This document shows, in pieces, positions 18,485 through 30,634 of a stretch of 64,000 nucleotides of DNA (position 1 is its first letter; each line of letters opens with the position of its first letter). A program made the translations under genes and the position numbers. Origin of the DNA: Brachycybe producta (taxonomy: Eukaryota > Arthropoda > Diplopoda > Playtdesmida > Andrognathidae); assembly GCA_036925085.1 (NCBI GenBank), contig JAUPFP010000031.1, positions 2,294,001 to 2,358,000 of the forward strand, read 5' to 3'. The notes below the pieces were generated by a model. It saw only the letters and a list, made by a program, of their open reading frames with translations, was not told where the DNA came from and searched no databases.

Positions 18485-18508
18485 AAAATGATTTACTTGC
18501 AGCCTTAA

Positions 18509-19271
18509 GTAGAAAAAAAATATTTTTGAGGTCATCCTGTATATATAACAACACTCGTTTGAAACACCTTATGACGTCATTTAACAATCGCTCAAAACAT
18601 CCAAAGTGACATACACGCATACACATAATTGTAATTGAGCATCAATTGCGCCATCTCGTGTCACGCCTCTGTCATGCTGCTTACTTTGCTCCTTTCTGGG
18701 ATGATGTCAATAGAATGCAATGTTTGTATGGTGTTTTGTTAATATTTTAAAAAAAGAAGTATTGAATGTTGCACAAAGTCTATATTATGACACCATATTT
18801 AATAAAAAGTCCATCCACTTAATATCATAAAATAGTCGTATCATCATCATTAATAATATAAAAACTGGTTAGTTTTATCATAACTAATTTATTATATATT
18901 TTTATATCAGGTACTGTGAATGTGCTGCTGCTGCACTCATAAAAGTGGACCAAAGACAAAAGGAAAATATTTTAATTATTTTTTTTTTCAATTTAATTAA
19001 TTGAAGAAAAAAAAAATCAGCAAAGAAGAACCTACATAAGTGGGACCAATTGACGTCATCATCATCAACCCACGAAAAAATAATGGATTTCTGTTCATTC
19101 GATTGGATTTAAAAAAAATCATCTCAAAGGATTATTAATTATTGATTATTAATTTTAACGCGTGTGTGTGTGTTTTGTGTATTTGTGCCAAAAAAAAAAA
19201 TTAATAATTTTATAATTATAATTTTTTTTTTCTCCGTGGATTTTAAACCAACAAAAAAACAACCCACCGCA
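18509..19271. other. Upstream region and probable 5' UTR of the Tribbles gene
   Basis: No other gene seen. TGACGTCA at about 18562 and 19051, a CA-rich stretch near 18620, T/A-runs and TGTGTGTGT just before the coding exon. No clear TATA box can be assigned. Confidence 0.4.
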
Positions 19272-22200
19272 ATGCATTGCGTTACGCGTCGTCCACCACT
19301 TTTATTAGACTTACATCGCGCTCGACTTAAACAACAAAATGATGCAGAAATTATTACGGATAATATTAATAATAATAATAATAATAATAATTTGAAACAT
19401 TTAACAGAAGGTGTCGTTGTTGTTGTTGTTGGACCTCCTGGATCCACAACAACAACAACTAATTCAGAAACCTCCGTAAATGGGACAACGGAACCTTCTG
19501 AAATAAATCCTCCGCCTCATCATCATCATAATCATAGCCCTAATGGGAACTTAACGCCGGACCTTCAACTCACTACGAGTCCTCCTAATTTTCCAAAAAG
19601 TGGAAGGTTCTTTTCACCCTGTAAAGTAGGTCGTTATGTTCTACTTGACCAACTGGACGAAAGACCTATGTATAAATGTGTAAATATCGACAACAACGAA
19701 GAATTCACTTGTAAAGTAAGTTATTTTTTTAAGAGTATTTCTGTAATTTGTCACTAGAGGCGCTGTTTTTTGTTAGCCCATTGCTTTCCATTATTAAATA
19801 TACCACATTTAACAGGATCCAGTGGTAAGCCAGGGATTAAAAGGGCCTGAACAGTAATAGTAATTTGATAAACAACTATAACTAAGGGCACCATTCATTT
19901 TTGGAGCATTTCTGTAATTTGTCACTAGAGGCGCTGTTTTTTTGTTAGCCTATTGCTTTCCATAACTAAATATACCACATTTAACAGGATCCAGTGGTAA
20001 GCCAGGAGTTAAAAGGGCCTCAACATGTAATATTAATTTGATAAACAAGTATAACTAAGGGCACCATTCATTTTTAGAGCATTTCTGTAATTTGTCACTA
20101 GAGGCGCTGTTTTTTGTTAGCCCATTGCTTTCCATTAATAAATATGCAACATTTAACAGGATCCAGTGGTAAGCCAGGGGTTAAAAGGGCCTCAACATGT
20201 AATATTAATTTGATAAACAAGTATAACTAAGGGCACCATTCATTTTTGGAGCATTTCTGTAATTTGTCACTAGAGGCGCTGTTTTTGTTAGCCTATTGCT
20301 TTCCATAACTAAATATACCACATTTAACAGGATCCAGTGGTAAGCCAGGGGTTAAAAGGGCCTGAACAGTAATAGTAATTTGATAAACAACTATAACTAA
20401 GGGCACCATTCATTTTTAGAGCATTTCTGTAATTTATCACTAGAGGCGCTGTTTTTCCAAATGAAAACGCGCCTCGCCTCCATTAACAGAATTCAGTTAT
20501 AACCAATGGTTAATTTATGCAAGGGCCAGCAGCTGTCCAGGGGGAGTGGGCACCTACATATTAAAAGGGCCGCTCACAGCCTCTAAATTTTAATAATTAA
20601 GGACAGCATTTTGTTTTACCCATAACACCAAGAGTTCTATATTAGCTTTCATTGGTATTGCCGCCGCCTAGCGAGGAATTTAGACATTACTTAAGTAAAA
20701 CAAATGTTAGATTATGTTCCAAGGAGAATCCAATAATAATCCATGTATTTCATTTTGGAACATAACACCTAATGTTTCCATATTTAACCTTTTTATTGTT
20801 TTAAAAAAAAAACCATCAAGCAATTGATTCCACGTTTTTATATTCTCAACGAGTTAAATCGGTCATGACGTCACAATCATAGATATCAATAAGATGACGT
20901 CACAACAAGTGAATAATTTTGATATTTCCTTATATAACGGGTGATATAAATAAGGAAGAACAACAATATTAACTGTGTTCTAAATTCCTTGTTCTTATTT
21001 GACAAATTTCCAAAAAAAAAAAAAAGAAAAATGGAACCTTTTTTTTTTTTGGTGAAAATAAAAATGGCGGCGGGTTTTTTGACATTTTATGTTTTGGCCC
21101 ACTTGAAGGAGGGAGGGGGGGGGCAGGCAGGCAGGCCCCATTAAGTATGGTCGTTTGTCCAAATATCTTGTTTCGGTCTGATAATTTCTTAACATGTACG
21201 GGAAGTTATTTATTTTAAACCTTAAAATTTTTATTGAATAATAAACTTTCTTGGCAAACGACAAAATTTGTCATTTTTAGTTTGTCTACAATTTTCTTCC
21301 TCCATTGAATAGTTTTTTTTTAAGGAGTGGAAACGCGAAGGTTGGCCTACTTATTTTTTTCCCCGTCTCTTGTGTGTGTTTGTGTCTACATCCGGGGTAG
21401 TTTGCCTTGATCATCTTGACCAGTGGCCAAGTACAAAACAAAATATATACCCTTGGAAGTTGGACCCTCTAAACTGCCCACGTGTACAATTATTTACCAA
21501 AAAAGAAACCCCTCTTTTTACCGGATGTGGGTGGGTTAGGGCAACCCACTTTTAAGTTTCACTTTGGCTTAAGTAACGTTTTAGAATAATTCTATCTAAT
21601 ACGTTGTCCACAACACATGAGTTAAATGAATTCAAATTAAATGTGTTTAGGTGAATTATACGGAATCCAGTTAAGGACATGAACACCAAATAAAAATTGA
21701 CTTTATTATTAACATTTTAAATTAAAATATTAAATCAATATTTTGTCAATAGTTTATATAAATTATATTTAAGTTAATTAACTCAATATTTTCAGATTAA
21801 TTAACTGAATAAATTGAATGCGACATATTGTTTGTTTGTCCTTCACAGGGCTCTGTAGAACGTGTTTAATATTTAAATGCATTTAAATTAGCAGGTGTTA
21901 TTATTAATATTTTTATGTTCATTAAGCTCTACCCCTTCTAGTTTCTAAACATTCAATTTCTCTTTTTAGTGGTTGCTTTTCTGAAACTTCAGAATAAACC
22001 AAAGTTTGAAAAACCCAGCATCTTAAGGTGGCTGAATAGATATTTATTTTGTTTTTTTCCTCTCAGATGGCGCCACTGTAGTGGCTATTATGTTCTATAA
22101 GAAGGGTCTCTCCCTCCAAATCCGCGGTTTTGAAAATATATTTTTCAAGCGAACGTTTTTCAGGAGGAAAAAAACATTCGTAAAAAAATTCAGTGTTTTA

Positions 22201-25200
22201 GAAACTAGAATAGTTGGTGATAATGTTAAGTTTTTTTTTAAATGATGATATCTTTCAAAATAAACTTTTTATGACAGTTTTGAAAAATGGCCGAAAATAG
22301 TTTTTTTCATGAAATCTCAATGGAAAAACCTAAAAACTAGTCATTTTTCAAACTGAACTATAAAATTGTTTATCTTTTAAGATATTTCGATGAAACAACT
22401 TTTAGCATAATTTTTTACCATTCTAGTTTTGAAAACAATTTGAAATTCTTTCATAATGTTGTTTTTATAAAATGTTCAAATTGATATTTTTGCGTTCAAA
22501 TTTTACAAAAAAAAAGGTCTATGAAGTCTATTAGCCACTACAGTGGCGCCATCTGGAGGGCCAAAAACTAAATATCTATACAGTATTCAGCCACTTTAAG
22601 TGACCTTTGTTATATTATATACAAAGGGAGGGAAGGAATGGGGGGGGGGGGGGGTATTATGAAGCTCCACCCCTTCGTGCATAATTAATGAGATATCAAC
22701 CAATGGCGTCATTGCAATGTATGAATTTACGTCTCTGAAGGTTATATAGAGATAATATATTTAATATATACGGCGAGAGAGAGAGAGAAGATCTAGATGG
22801 GCGATTTCGAAATATTTTTTGTGTTTTGAGCTAATCAGTCTGCGTTTTTTTTTTTTGAAGAGAATAAAAAAAAATGGAAGGTCATTTTTATCAAATGCAA
22901 AACACAAAAAAAACATGTTGCAATTGATATTATAACCTCCCTCGCTTCTTTTTTTTTTTACTATTTGCATTTATCGCGCAATAAATAAAAAGTCCTCCGA
23001 AAAATCGAGCCATTCTCAACGAGTCGCTCTTGAAATTAAAATATAGAGGTAACTCAACTTAACGTTTTTAGAGACAAAAACGTCGTTTAGTGAGTGAGCA
23101 TATTAAGAAAGGTTACAGAAGTTGGCTCCGTCCTTTTTTATGACGACCGGCAACTTCTAATTGGTTGGTTATGTAGTTTGACGTCATTTTCCAACCATGG
23201 TTGGTTATGTAGTCTGACGTCACATGTTCCGCCATTTTCAACGTCGAACCTACACAACAAACCAATTAGAAGTTGCCGGTCGTCATAAAAAGGGCGGAGC
23301 CAACGTCTGTATGTCCCGATTTTTTAATTGCCTGTTTAAGAAGGGGTTCCGTAGAAAAGAAACTTATAAATGCAAGGTAGATGGCGCTTGTAACCTCCAT
23401 ATAGGTGGCAAATTACACACGTGCCAATTAGTTGAAATCGAATGCACCTTTTTATCCTCTAAAAGCGTCCAAAACAACCTTAATTATGAGCACGTGACAC
23501 ACTTAACCCAGAACATAATATAAGTGAGGAGACAGAGCACGTGTAGAAATAGCGACGACGCAAATTAAAAGTTTGCCACGTGCAGAATAAAAAGGAAGAA
23601 AGGTGAGTCAAGAGTTAAAGTGTCTGCAGTACATTTCTATGGGAGGAGGGCTAGTGGCGCCATCTAACGCTACACGCACAAAATAAATGATCTACTTGCA
23701 TTCTTAATTGTGTAGCCTCTTCCAGGGAGTTTCTCTTTTATTTCCTTCAAGCCACTGTTTTTTTTTGTATGTTCACGGAATTGTGGTAGGCTTGGTTATA
23801 TGCTCTTAAGAAATTCAGCTTTAAGTAGAGGTGGCACCATCTATCGGTGATACTCAGTCCTGCGTGTTTCTATATTTATTTTATTGTCTACAAGAATAGA
23901 ATTTTTTTATTTGAGAGGTATTATTTTTTATAGTGACTATAAAAATACTATAGCCTCTAACCAGTGTTCTAAATTGAAAATTATGTAATATTGACTCCCC
24001 GCTATTCATTGGTCAATTACGCCTAACCAACAATGACGTCACACATCAGTTGAGATATTTTTATTCAGCGATTGAATTTATTTAAATGAGTTTAAAAATA
24101 TACTGAAAAGTTTCAGTTCCTATTGGCACTCAAATCACTCATTGTGTGACGTCATGAAATTAGAAGAAAAAAAAGTGGGCATGACTATGTAATGACGTCA
24201 CTGTTGCTATTGGTTACATTGCAGCTGCGTCAATGCTTTACCTCGTGTTCCGCAGCCACTATGTTCTTTTCAAGTGTTCTTTTTAGTTTTAAGAACGGAA
24301 ATGACGTCAATTTTGCATGAATCGCTGAAATTCATGCATAGTGTTTCTTGGTATTCTTACAAGAAAACCAGCAGCATTAATCAGTCTCTTTTGGTTGCAA
24401 AATCAAATAACACTGGTTTGAGGCTAAAATTCTGTAGTGACAAAAGAAGTCTAGCCTCTAACCAGCAACTTCTCAACTGAAAAAAACGTGGTGGTTGTTC
24501 TTAAAATCACTCAAAAGTCGCTCTGATTGCGAAATAATACTGGCTTGAGGCTAGAATTATATGGTTCACAGTTGCAAGTGACCAGATAAGTCTTCTAGCC
24601 TCTAACCAGTCCCCTTTTTCGACTGGAATAAAACAATGTGGTTCTTAAAATGACTTAAAAGTTTAACAGAATCTAACCAGTCCCTTTAATAAAAAAAAAC
24701 ACTGGTTTGAGGCTAAAATTCTGTGGTTAAAATGCAAGTGACTAGAGAAGTCTAGCCTCTAACCAGCTACTTCAAAACGTGGTGGTTCTTAAAATCACTC
24801 AAAAGTCGCTCTGATTGCGAAATAATATTGGCTTGAGGCTAGAATTATATGGTTCACAGTTGCAAGTGACCAGATAAGTCTTCTAGCCTCTAACCAGTCC
24901 CCTTTTCACCTGAAAAAAAAACCAATGTGGTTCTTAAAATGACTCTAAAGTTAACCAGAACCAGTGTTTTTGATTAAAAGAAATCAAAAACACTGGTTTG
25001 AAGCCAAAGTTCTATGGTTGACAGTTACATTTGCAAGTGACTAGATAAGTCTAGCCTCTAACAAGCAACTTCTCAACTGAAAAAAACAAACAATGTTTAT
25101 GATTGCCTCCTAAAAATGAGTTATTAAAATATTTAGCTATAAAAAAGACAGCTGATGTCCTACAAATAAATAAGGGGTGGTGAAAAGACCCTAAATATAT

Positions 25201-28200
25201 ACATTGATTTAGTCCTATATATTACTTTCTAATATTTTATGAGTCATTTGGAAAACGAGACTAGAAAAGCCCCCCTTCATTCATTTATATATTTATAATT
25301 ATTACGAAACAAATGTAATGTTCAGACGAAACTAATAATTTAGAAAGTTATAAAAACACTCTCCTCCCTTGAGGCCCCTCCCCCTTTAACCTGCCTCTCC
25401 ATCTGTTTTGTTTTTTTTGGAAATTATGGGACCCACATTCTGCCTAAGTAAACTGCGCTTAGGATAAGTCAGGTCAAAATACGGCTGCGGTCATGTCACT
25501 CTCATTCAGGCGTATTTTATTTAACACGCAAAGATGAACCGAAACAGAGCAAAAATGCCACTGAACTCAAAATCACTCCCCTTAGCAAACTCCCCCCTTA
25601 CACATAAACAACTGATAATGTCTTTTCAGGTTGCAAAATCAAGAGAAACTTGAATGTGTTTTAGAAACTAGAAGGGTAGCTGGAATAGTTTCATGTATTT
25701 TTTGATATCTTTCAAATTAAGCTTTGTATAGAAGACATTATAATAAATAACAAAGTGACATAAAAAGCTTATTTTGAAAATAGCCTTATGTGATTGAGCT
25801 ACCCTTCTAGTTTCTAAAAAAAAATTCTAGGTTTTTCTTAATTTTTTTTTGCACGAGAAGCGCGTTTACACTTCAAGGTGGCTATCAGGGTGTCTATAAA
25901 AAGTTTATTTTGAAAAATATCGACATGAAAATTTCCTGAACTGATTGAAGCTACTCTTCTAGTTTCTAACACACTTTCTTAGTTTCAGATGGTTTTAGGA
26001 CAAATGTCCCTTTATGGCAATGTCCCTTTAAGACACTCTTCCCTTTAGGGCAATTGACATTAGAGCAAGTGTCTTTAGGGCAAGATGGTTTTAGGGCAAT
26101 CATCCCTTTAGAGGCGATTGACATTAGGGCAAGTGTCTTTAGGGTAAATGCCCCTTTATGGTAAGTGGATTTAGAGCAATTGGCATTAGGGTGAGTGTCT
26201 TTAGGACACAGATCGTTTTAGGGCAAAGTTTCCTTTAGGACAAATGGTTTTAGGGCAGTCGTCCCTTTAGAGGCGATTGACATTAGGGCAAGTGTCCTTA
26301 GGATAAATGTCCCTTTATGGTAAGTGGATTTAGGGTAATTGGCATTAGGACAGATCGTTTTAGGGCAAAGTTTCCTTTAAGACAAGTGGTTTTAGGGCAG
26401 TCATTCCTTTAGGGCAAATGTCTACATATTCTCTTGCAAACAGCTTTTTTTTTCAAATTTGTTTTCTCTCTCTCTCTCTCAGCTTCTCATTATTTAATAT
26501 AATTTATTATTCACTTTCGCAATATTGTTTCAACTAAACAATTCGTTGTTATTCATTACATAGTGAGAGGAAGGGGGGGGGGGAAGTTGTCCATCATGAT
26601 ATTTAATTTTGTAACCTTGATTAAGTCTAGTTTAATTAACGGGGAATAAACAGAAACAACTCAAGCAAGTTGTCTCTCTCTGCCGCCGCCGCCATTTGTA
26701 ATTATAAAAAAATAACAACATCAACTTGACCAATGGTCAAGTCAGTCGGCGGAAGTCACGTGCAATTTGTAATATCAGATATTATTATTAAAAGGGTTAA
26801 AAATTCAAGGCCGCGTTTTAAATACCAGAAAAGAAAAAGCAATTTCACAACAACATTTATAATCGTGAAAAATGAAAGAATTGTGGAGAGAAGTAGAAAC
26901 TTATCATAATTTGTAATATTTTCACACTAAGTGGTCAGTCAAATCTGGTTTTTTTTTAATATAAACGGGGGTCAAGCCTAAGAGGTCAGTGTACCACAGA
27001 TCAAACTATCATAATGCAAAAAATCATATTACCAAAAATAATAAATAATAAACTCATTTAAGAGAAGAAGAAAAAATCTCAAAGTCTAATTATTTTTCAT
27101 AAAATTTTATAAGTAAATCACATGATTTATCTAAGGGCCGAATCCCCTGACAAAACACAATTGTTCTGAGACAAATTGGCGACAATTTTAAAACATTTTT
27201 TGCGGCTTTTTATATGTTTTGTCTGCAATTTCACGAACTTATTTCGTGCAATGTCCCGTGGACAGCTATATAAAATACAACACCCAATTGTGCCCCAAAT
27301 TTGTTGTGGTTTTGTCTTGTTTTGCTGAAAGTGTTGTTTCAGGGCTGTTTCCATCCCCCTTGAACTCTGGATTATTCTGTCTTTCAGGTGCAAAACGAAG
27401 AGAAACTTTAATGTGTTTTAGAAACTAGAATGGTTACAGGTTGAAAATGGTCCAACTTCTAGAAAACAATATTTTTTTGAAAATATTTTCTTATAAAAAA
27501 AGGTTTAATTTGAAAGATGTGTTAAATATGAAAATTATCTTTAAGTGATTTGGACTACTCTTCTAGTTTCTAAAATACTTTCAAGTTTCTTTTAAATTTT
27601 ATTCCTGAAAAATAAAATAAAAACGTCAAGAAGTTCGAGGAGGAGTTTACACTTTTAAAACCACCTTAAAAGAAGTTTGAATGTGTTTTAAAAACTAGAA
27701 GGGTAACTTAATCCCTTAATATTATTTTCATGTTTGATATATCTTTCAAAATAAACTTTTTATGTCATCAAAAAGTTTATTTTGAAAGATACCAAAAACA
27801 TGAAAATACAATTAAGTGATTGAGCTACTCTTCTAGTTTCTAACACACTTTCCAAATTTCTGTCTTTAGTTTGTTGCTCTTCTGAAAATGCAGAATTAAA
27901 CCCGAGTTCGAAATTCAGCCCTCCGTTCAATATATATTGCAAAATGGAAGTTGTGATGTTTTAAAATGAAATATCTTTTGTTATCTTGTTTCATTCAGAT
28001 TGTAAATAACGACGGTCATAAGACGCTGTCGGCCCACTTTCGAGTGGACACTCACGAACACATCAACGAAATCGTCGAAGTGATGGTCGGCGATCGACAC
28101 ACCTACCTGATATTCCCTCGAAGTTACGGCGATCTCCATTCGTACGTTCGTACTCGAAGGAGGTTGAGAGAACCCGAGGCTCAGAGACTCTTTAAACAGG

Positions 28201-30279
28201 TGGCCGAAGCCGTCAAACATTGTCATCAGAACGGAATCGTCTTACGAGACCTCAAACTCAGACGATTCGTCTTCAAAGACTATGAAAGGTAAAAAACAAA
28301 CGAAAAGAATATATCACCCTATAAAATATATCAGACCGGATTTATATGCAAATTACATATGTTGTTGTTGTACTTTGCATAAGTTTCAAAATAACAACAA
28401 CAAAACATTATTATTATTTTATATATATATATATATATATATCCCAGGTCTGTGTGTGTGTGTAACATCGGAATTTATATAAATTTGAATAAATGAACTG
28501 CTTTTTTTTTTCTCAAGGTCAATTATATGTTGCACCCTTCCCATCCAAGAACCCCATGATATTAAATTGGAGAGGGGAGAAGGTTGGAAAGTGTAGAAGG
28601 GGGGGAGAGAGAGAAATGAGGAGGGAGGAAAAGTGGGAGGGGGTGACTGAAATTGAAAATTATCACAGGCAATTGTGCCCAGCATTAGAATTTCTTTTCC
28701 TCCGCCCTTTTATGAACGTCATCAATTTCTAATTGGGTTTGTTACTTGGTCTGACGTCATAAAAGGGTGGAGGAAAAGAAATTCTAATGCTGGGCACAAT
28801 TGCCTGTGAATTGTGCTCCCCCCACTTGTGTTTAATATTGGGTTTCGAAACAGCCACCCTAAAAATTGGAAACTAAATAAAAATAATTATAATTAATGAA
28901 AAATTAAAAAAATTGATGAAAAATTAAAAAATGTAAAATTAATGTAAAATTAAAAAAAATTAATTGATGAAAAAATTAATGAAAAATTCGAAAAACTATA
29001 AATTAATGAAAAAATAGAAATTTTTAAAAAAATTAGAAATTTTAAAAAAATTAGAAATTTTAAAAAAATTAGAAATTTTTAAAAAAATTAAGAAATTAAA
29101 AAAAAAAATTTTAAACTTAAAAAAAAAATTAATAAATGTTTACTAAATATAGGTTTCACAGTTAAATGTAAATTATGAAATTTTATTTAGCATTTTTTTA
29201 ATGCATATTTCTCATAAATGTTGAAAAGCTAAAAAAATATCTGAAAAATTAAATTCTAAATTAAAATTCTGAAAAATTAGAATCCTGAAAAATTAAAATA
29301 TAAATTTTTACTAAATATAGTTTCAAAAATAATAAAATGGTAAATTACCAGATTTTATTGAGCATTTTTTTTACATATTATTGTAAAATTTTTAGTCTCC
29401 TTTCCGAGCATATTCAAATGCATATTAACAAAAAAAAAAGCAAAAATATCTATTCAGCCACCTTTAAAAACCATTCATAAAATATAATATAAATTTTTGC
29501 TGAAATATATTTAAAGGATAATTAATTACCCATTTTTATTAGGCAATCTGCAAACAAAAAACAAACATATTTTCTGACTTTTTTTAATGCATAATTTTTT
29601 TGTGCGAACACTTTTTCACACTAAACATTTTTAGTGCATATAAATCCGCTCTAAACATGCCCGGAACAAACTAGAATAAAAATAATAATTGCATTTTTTT
29701 CTTCTTTGGAATATCTTTTACAGAACGCAGTTAAAGCTCGAAAGCCTTGAAGATGTGGTCGTCATCGACGACGATGACGACGATACGTTAGACGACAAAC
29801 ACGGTTGCCCGGCTTACGTGAGCCCGGAAATTCTAACACCGAACGAAAGTTATTCGGGAAAAGCAGCCGACATCTGGTCCATGGGAGTCATGTTATACGC
29901 AATGCTCGTCGGACGATATCCGTTCCACGATACGGAACCAAACAACCTCTTTAACAAGATACGTAGCGGTCATTATACGATTCCAGACACGGTGTCCTCG
30001 AAAGCAAAGTGCCTCATAAGGAGTCTCTTGCAACACAATCCGACGGAACGATTGATTGCGGAAGACGTAATCAATCATCCGTGGTTGAAACAGAGTTCCG
30101 ATACGAAACGGTGTTACGAACCGAGATTATCGCCTCAGTACGATAATAAGAGTAATAATAAACCCGATCAACTCGTACCCGAAGTTAACTCGTTAGATAG
30201 GGTGTCCGTTACGAAACAACGTATTCATCATCACCATCATCATCATCATCATCATCATCAGCAGCAGCATCGGAATTAA
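19272..30279 (+). CDS. Tribbles pseudokinase
   Basis: Pseudokinase scaffold that recruits substrates to the COP1 ubiquitin ligase and interacts with MAPKK and AKT signalling (family knowledge). Exons: 19272-19715, 27999-28288, 29724-30279, all in frame, about 429 residues; longer than human TRIB1-3 and shorter than Drosophila tribbles. Seen: a low-complexity N-terminus (poly-Asn, Val run, Thr run, His run); kinase N-lobe from GRYVLLDQL with the beta-3 lysine K148; [10 protein letters not shown]; a catalytic loop LRDLKLRRF (about 230-238) instead of HRDLK; SLED (about 252-255) in place of [34 protein letters not shown]; and a C-terminal COP1-binding motif DQLVPEV (about 393-399). It ends in 11 histidines, QQQ and HRN. 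An in-frame ATG at 19164 would add a poly-Ile/Phe stretch from T-runs, so the ATG at 19272, followed by [10 protein letters not shown], is preferred. Intron 1 is about 8.3 kb, intron 2 about 1.4 kb. Closest vertebrate match by eye is TRIB2/TRIB1; the orthologue is not assigned. Confidence 0.95.
19734..20455. repeat. 172-bp tandem array at the start of Tribbles intron 1
   Basis: Units start near 19734, 19904, 20077, 20249 and 20419 with GAGCATTTCTGTAATTTGTC, then CACTAGAGGCGCTG, AACAGGATCCAGTGG and AAGGGCACCATTCATTTTT. It begins 18 bp after the exon-1 donor. Confidence 0.9.
20456..21600. other. Tribbles intron 1, no further gene
   Basis: Low-complexity intronic sequence with TGACGTCA near 20866 and 20895, A- and T-runs at 21010-21055, and GGGAGGGGGGGG near 21111. 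ORFs here are simple-sequence based. Confidence 0.4.
21601..21895. mobile_element. E-family palindromic element, degenerate copy
   Basis: Carries TTAAATGAATTCAAATTAAA, TACGGAATCCAGTTAAGGAC, AATTAATTAACTGAATAAA, GGGCTCTGTAGAACGTG and AAATGCATTTAAAT, as in the copies at 46.5 and 57.5 kb; outer ends are eroded. Confidence 0.75.
22023..22599. mobile_element. B-family palindromic element, full copy in Tribbles intron 1
   Basis: TTAAGGTGGCTGAATAGATA ... inverted end with CAGCCACTTTAA; AGATGGCGCCACTGTAGTGG and CCACTACAGTGGCGCCATCT as inner arms. Confidence 0.85.
22600..23114. other. Intron sequence with simple repeats
   Basis: G-run at about 22640-22654, a GA microsatellite near 22773-22789 and A/T-runs. 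No gene. Confidence 0.4.
23115..23335. mobile_element. C-family element (C3), left end truncated
   Basis: ACAGAAGTTGGCTCCGTCC ... TTAATTGCCTGT. It contains an internal duplication (GGTTGGTTATGTAGT... twice, two TGACGTCA). It abuts the TTAA end of the next D element. Confidence 0.75.
23336..23707 (-). mobile_element. D-family element, TTAA at both ends
   Basis: Reverse orientation: TTAAGAAGGGGTTCCGTAG ... GATCTACTTGCATTCTTAA; CACGTG boxes and both GGCGCC modules present. Confidence 0.75.
23708..24265. other. Intron stretch with clustered TGACGTCA
   Basis: No gene. TGACGTCA near 24033, 24148 and 24193 (a fourth at 24302), each in different flanking sequence. Confidence 0.45.
24266..25085. repeat. 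Tandem array with GAGGCTAGAATT / TAGCCTCTAACCAG
   Basis: Several diverged units, each with ACTGGTTTGAGGCTA, TATGGTTCACAGTTGCAAGT and TCTAGCCTCTAACCAG. The same core lies inside the H elements at 33.4 and 37.3 kb. Confidence 0.75.
25086..25640. other. Tribbles intron 1, nothing identified
   Basis: AT-rich, no supported ORF or clear repeat. Confidence 0.35.
25641..25990. mobile_element. A-family fold-backs
   Basis: GTTTTAGAAACTAGAAGGGT ... ACCCTTCTAGTTTCTAAAAA, then a half copy ending CTACTCTTCTAGTTTCTAAC. Confidence 0.7.
25991..26430. repeat. Imperfect tandem array of TTTAGGGCAA units
   Basis: Many variants of short modules (TTTTAGGGCAAATGTCCC, GACATTAGGGCAAGTGTC, TTTATGGTAAGTGG); higher-order blocks at about 26060-26230 and 26230-26410 resemble each other. 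Confidence 0.8.
26431..27375. other. Tribbles intron 1, nothing identified
   Basis: CT microsatellite near 26465, a G-run near 26573 and a GCCGCC run near 26685. No convincing exon. Confidence 0.35.
27376..27870. mobile_element. A-family fold-backs before Tribbles exon 2
   Basis: Two copies, about 27380-27600 and 27670-27860, with GTTTTAGAAACTAGAATGG, CTACTCTTCTAGTTTCTAA and an inverted AAAATAAACTTTTTATG core. Confidence 0.7.
28422..28441. repeat. (TA)n microsatellite
   Basis: TA run in Tribbles intron 2. Confidence 0.9.
28665..28807. mobile_element. Short C-family variant
   Basis: 143 bp. ACAGGCAATTGTGCCCAGC and GCTGGGCACAATTGCCTGT are perfect inverted ends; arms continue through GAAATTCTAATG, TCCGCCC and TGACGTCA. 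Confidence 0.8.
28870..29115. repeat. AT-rich AAAATTAGAAATTTT repeats
   Basis: Irregular short repeats of AATTAATGAAAAATTA and TTAGAAATTTTTAAAAAAA in Tribbles intron 2. Confidence 0.8.
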
Positions 30280-30630
30280 GACGACGATGACGACATGAAA
30301 AAGGATTTTATGGGGAACATCTCTCGTATTTTTCTCTCGGGTCGGAAAGGGGAATTTGGAAACAAAAATTTAAAGGGTTCGGGTGGGTTCGCGGCTGTCT
30401 TTTTTTCTCTCTTTCCCTCTCTCTCTTAGTAACTGATGGGACCGGTTTTCATCTTTTACCACTTTTTGCGAGAATCCTCCTCCTCCTCATTTCGTTTTAC
30501 CCGTTTTCAGTACAAAACACGAGAACCAATAACAATGAAAAATTTCTTTTACGAATCCCGAAACCCACGTTTTTGTAAAAAAGTTTTAAGATTCACTTTC
30601 CAAATGGAAACTTATAAGCCAACCTTTTTC
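30280..30630 (+). other. Probable Tribbles 3' UTR
   Basis: Follows the stop codon; contains CGACGATGACGACATG and pyrimidine tracts. The ORF here has no recognisable content. No close AATAAA was seen. Confidence 0.35.
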
Positions 30631-30634
30631 CTCT

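Larger units (their letters stand above)
17681..18508 (-). mobile_element. D-family element split by two C elements
   Basis: The D sequence runs in reverse from TTAAGAGGGTTCCGTAG to GCACCAAAATAAA (18045), resumes after the C pair as AAAATGATTTACTTGC and ends TTAA at 18508. The C pair (18046-18484) is therefore younger. Confidence 0.75.

Noticed and set aside
19164-19271. N-terminal extension of Tribbles from the ATG at 19164
   Set aside because: The extension is poly-Ile/Phe/Lys from T- and A-runs and looks untranslated; the ATG at 19272 gives a more plausible start.
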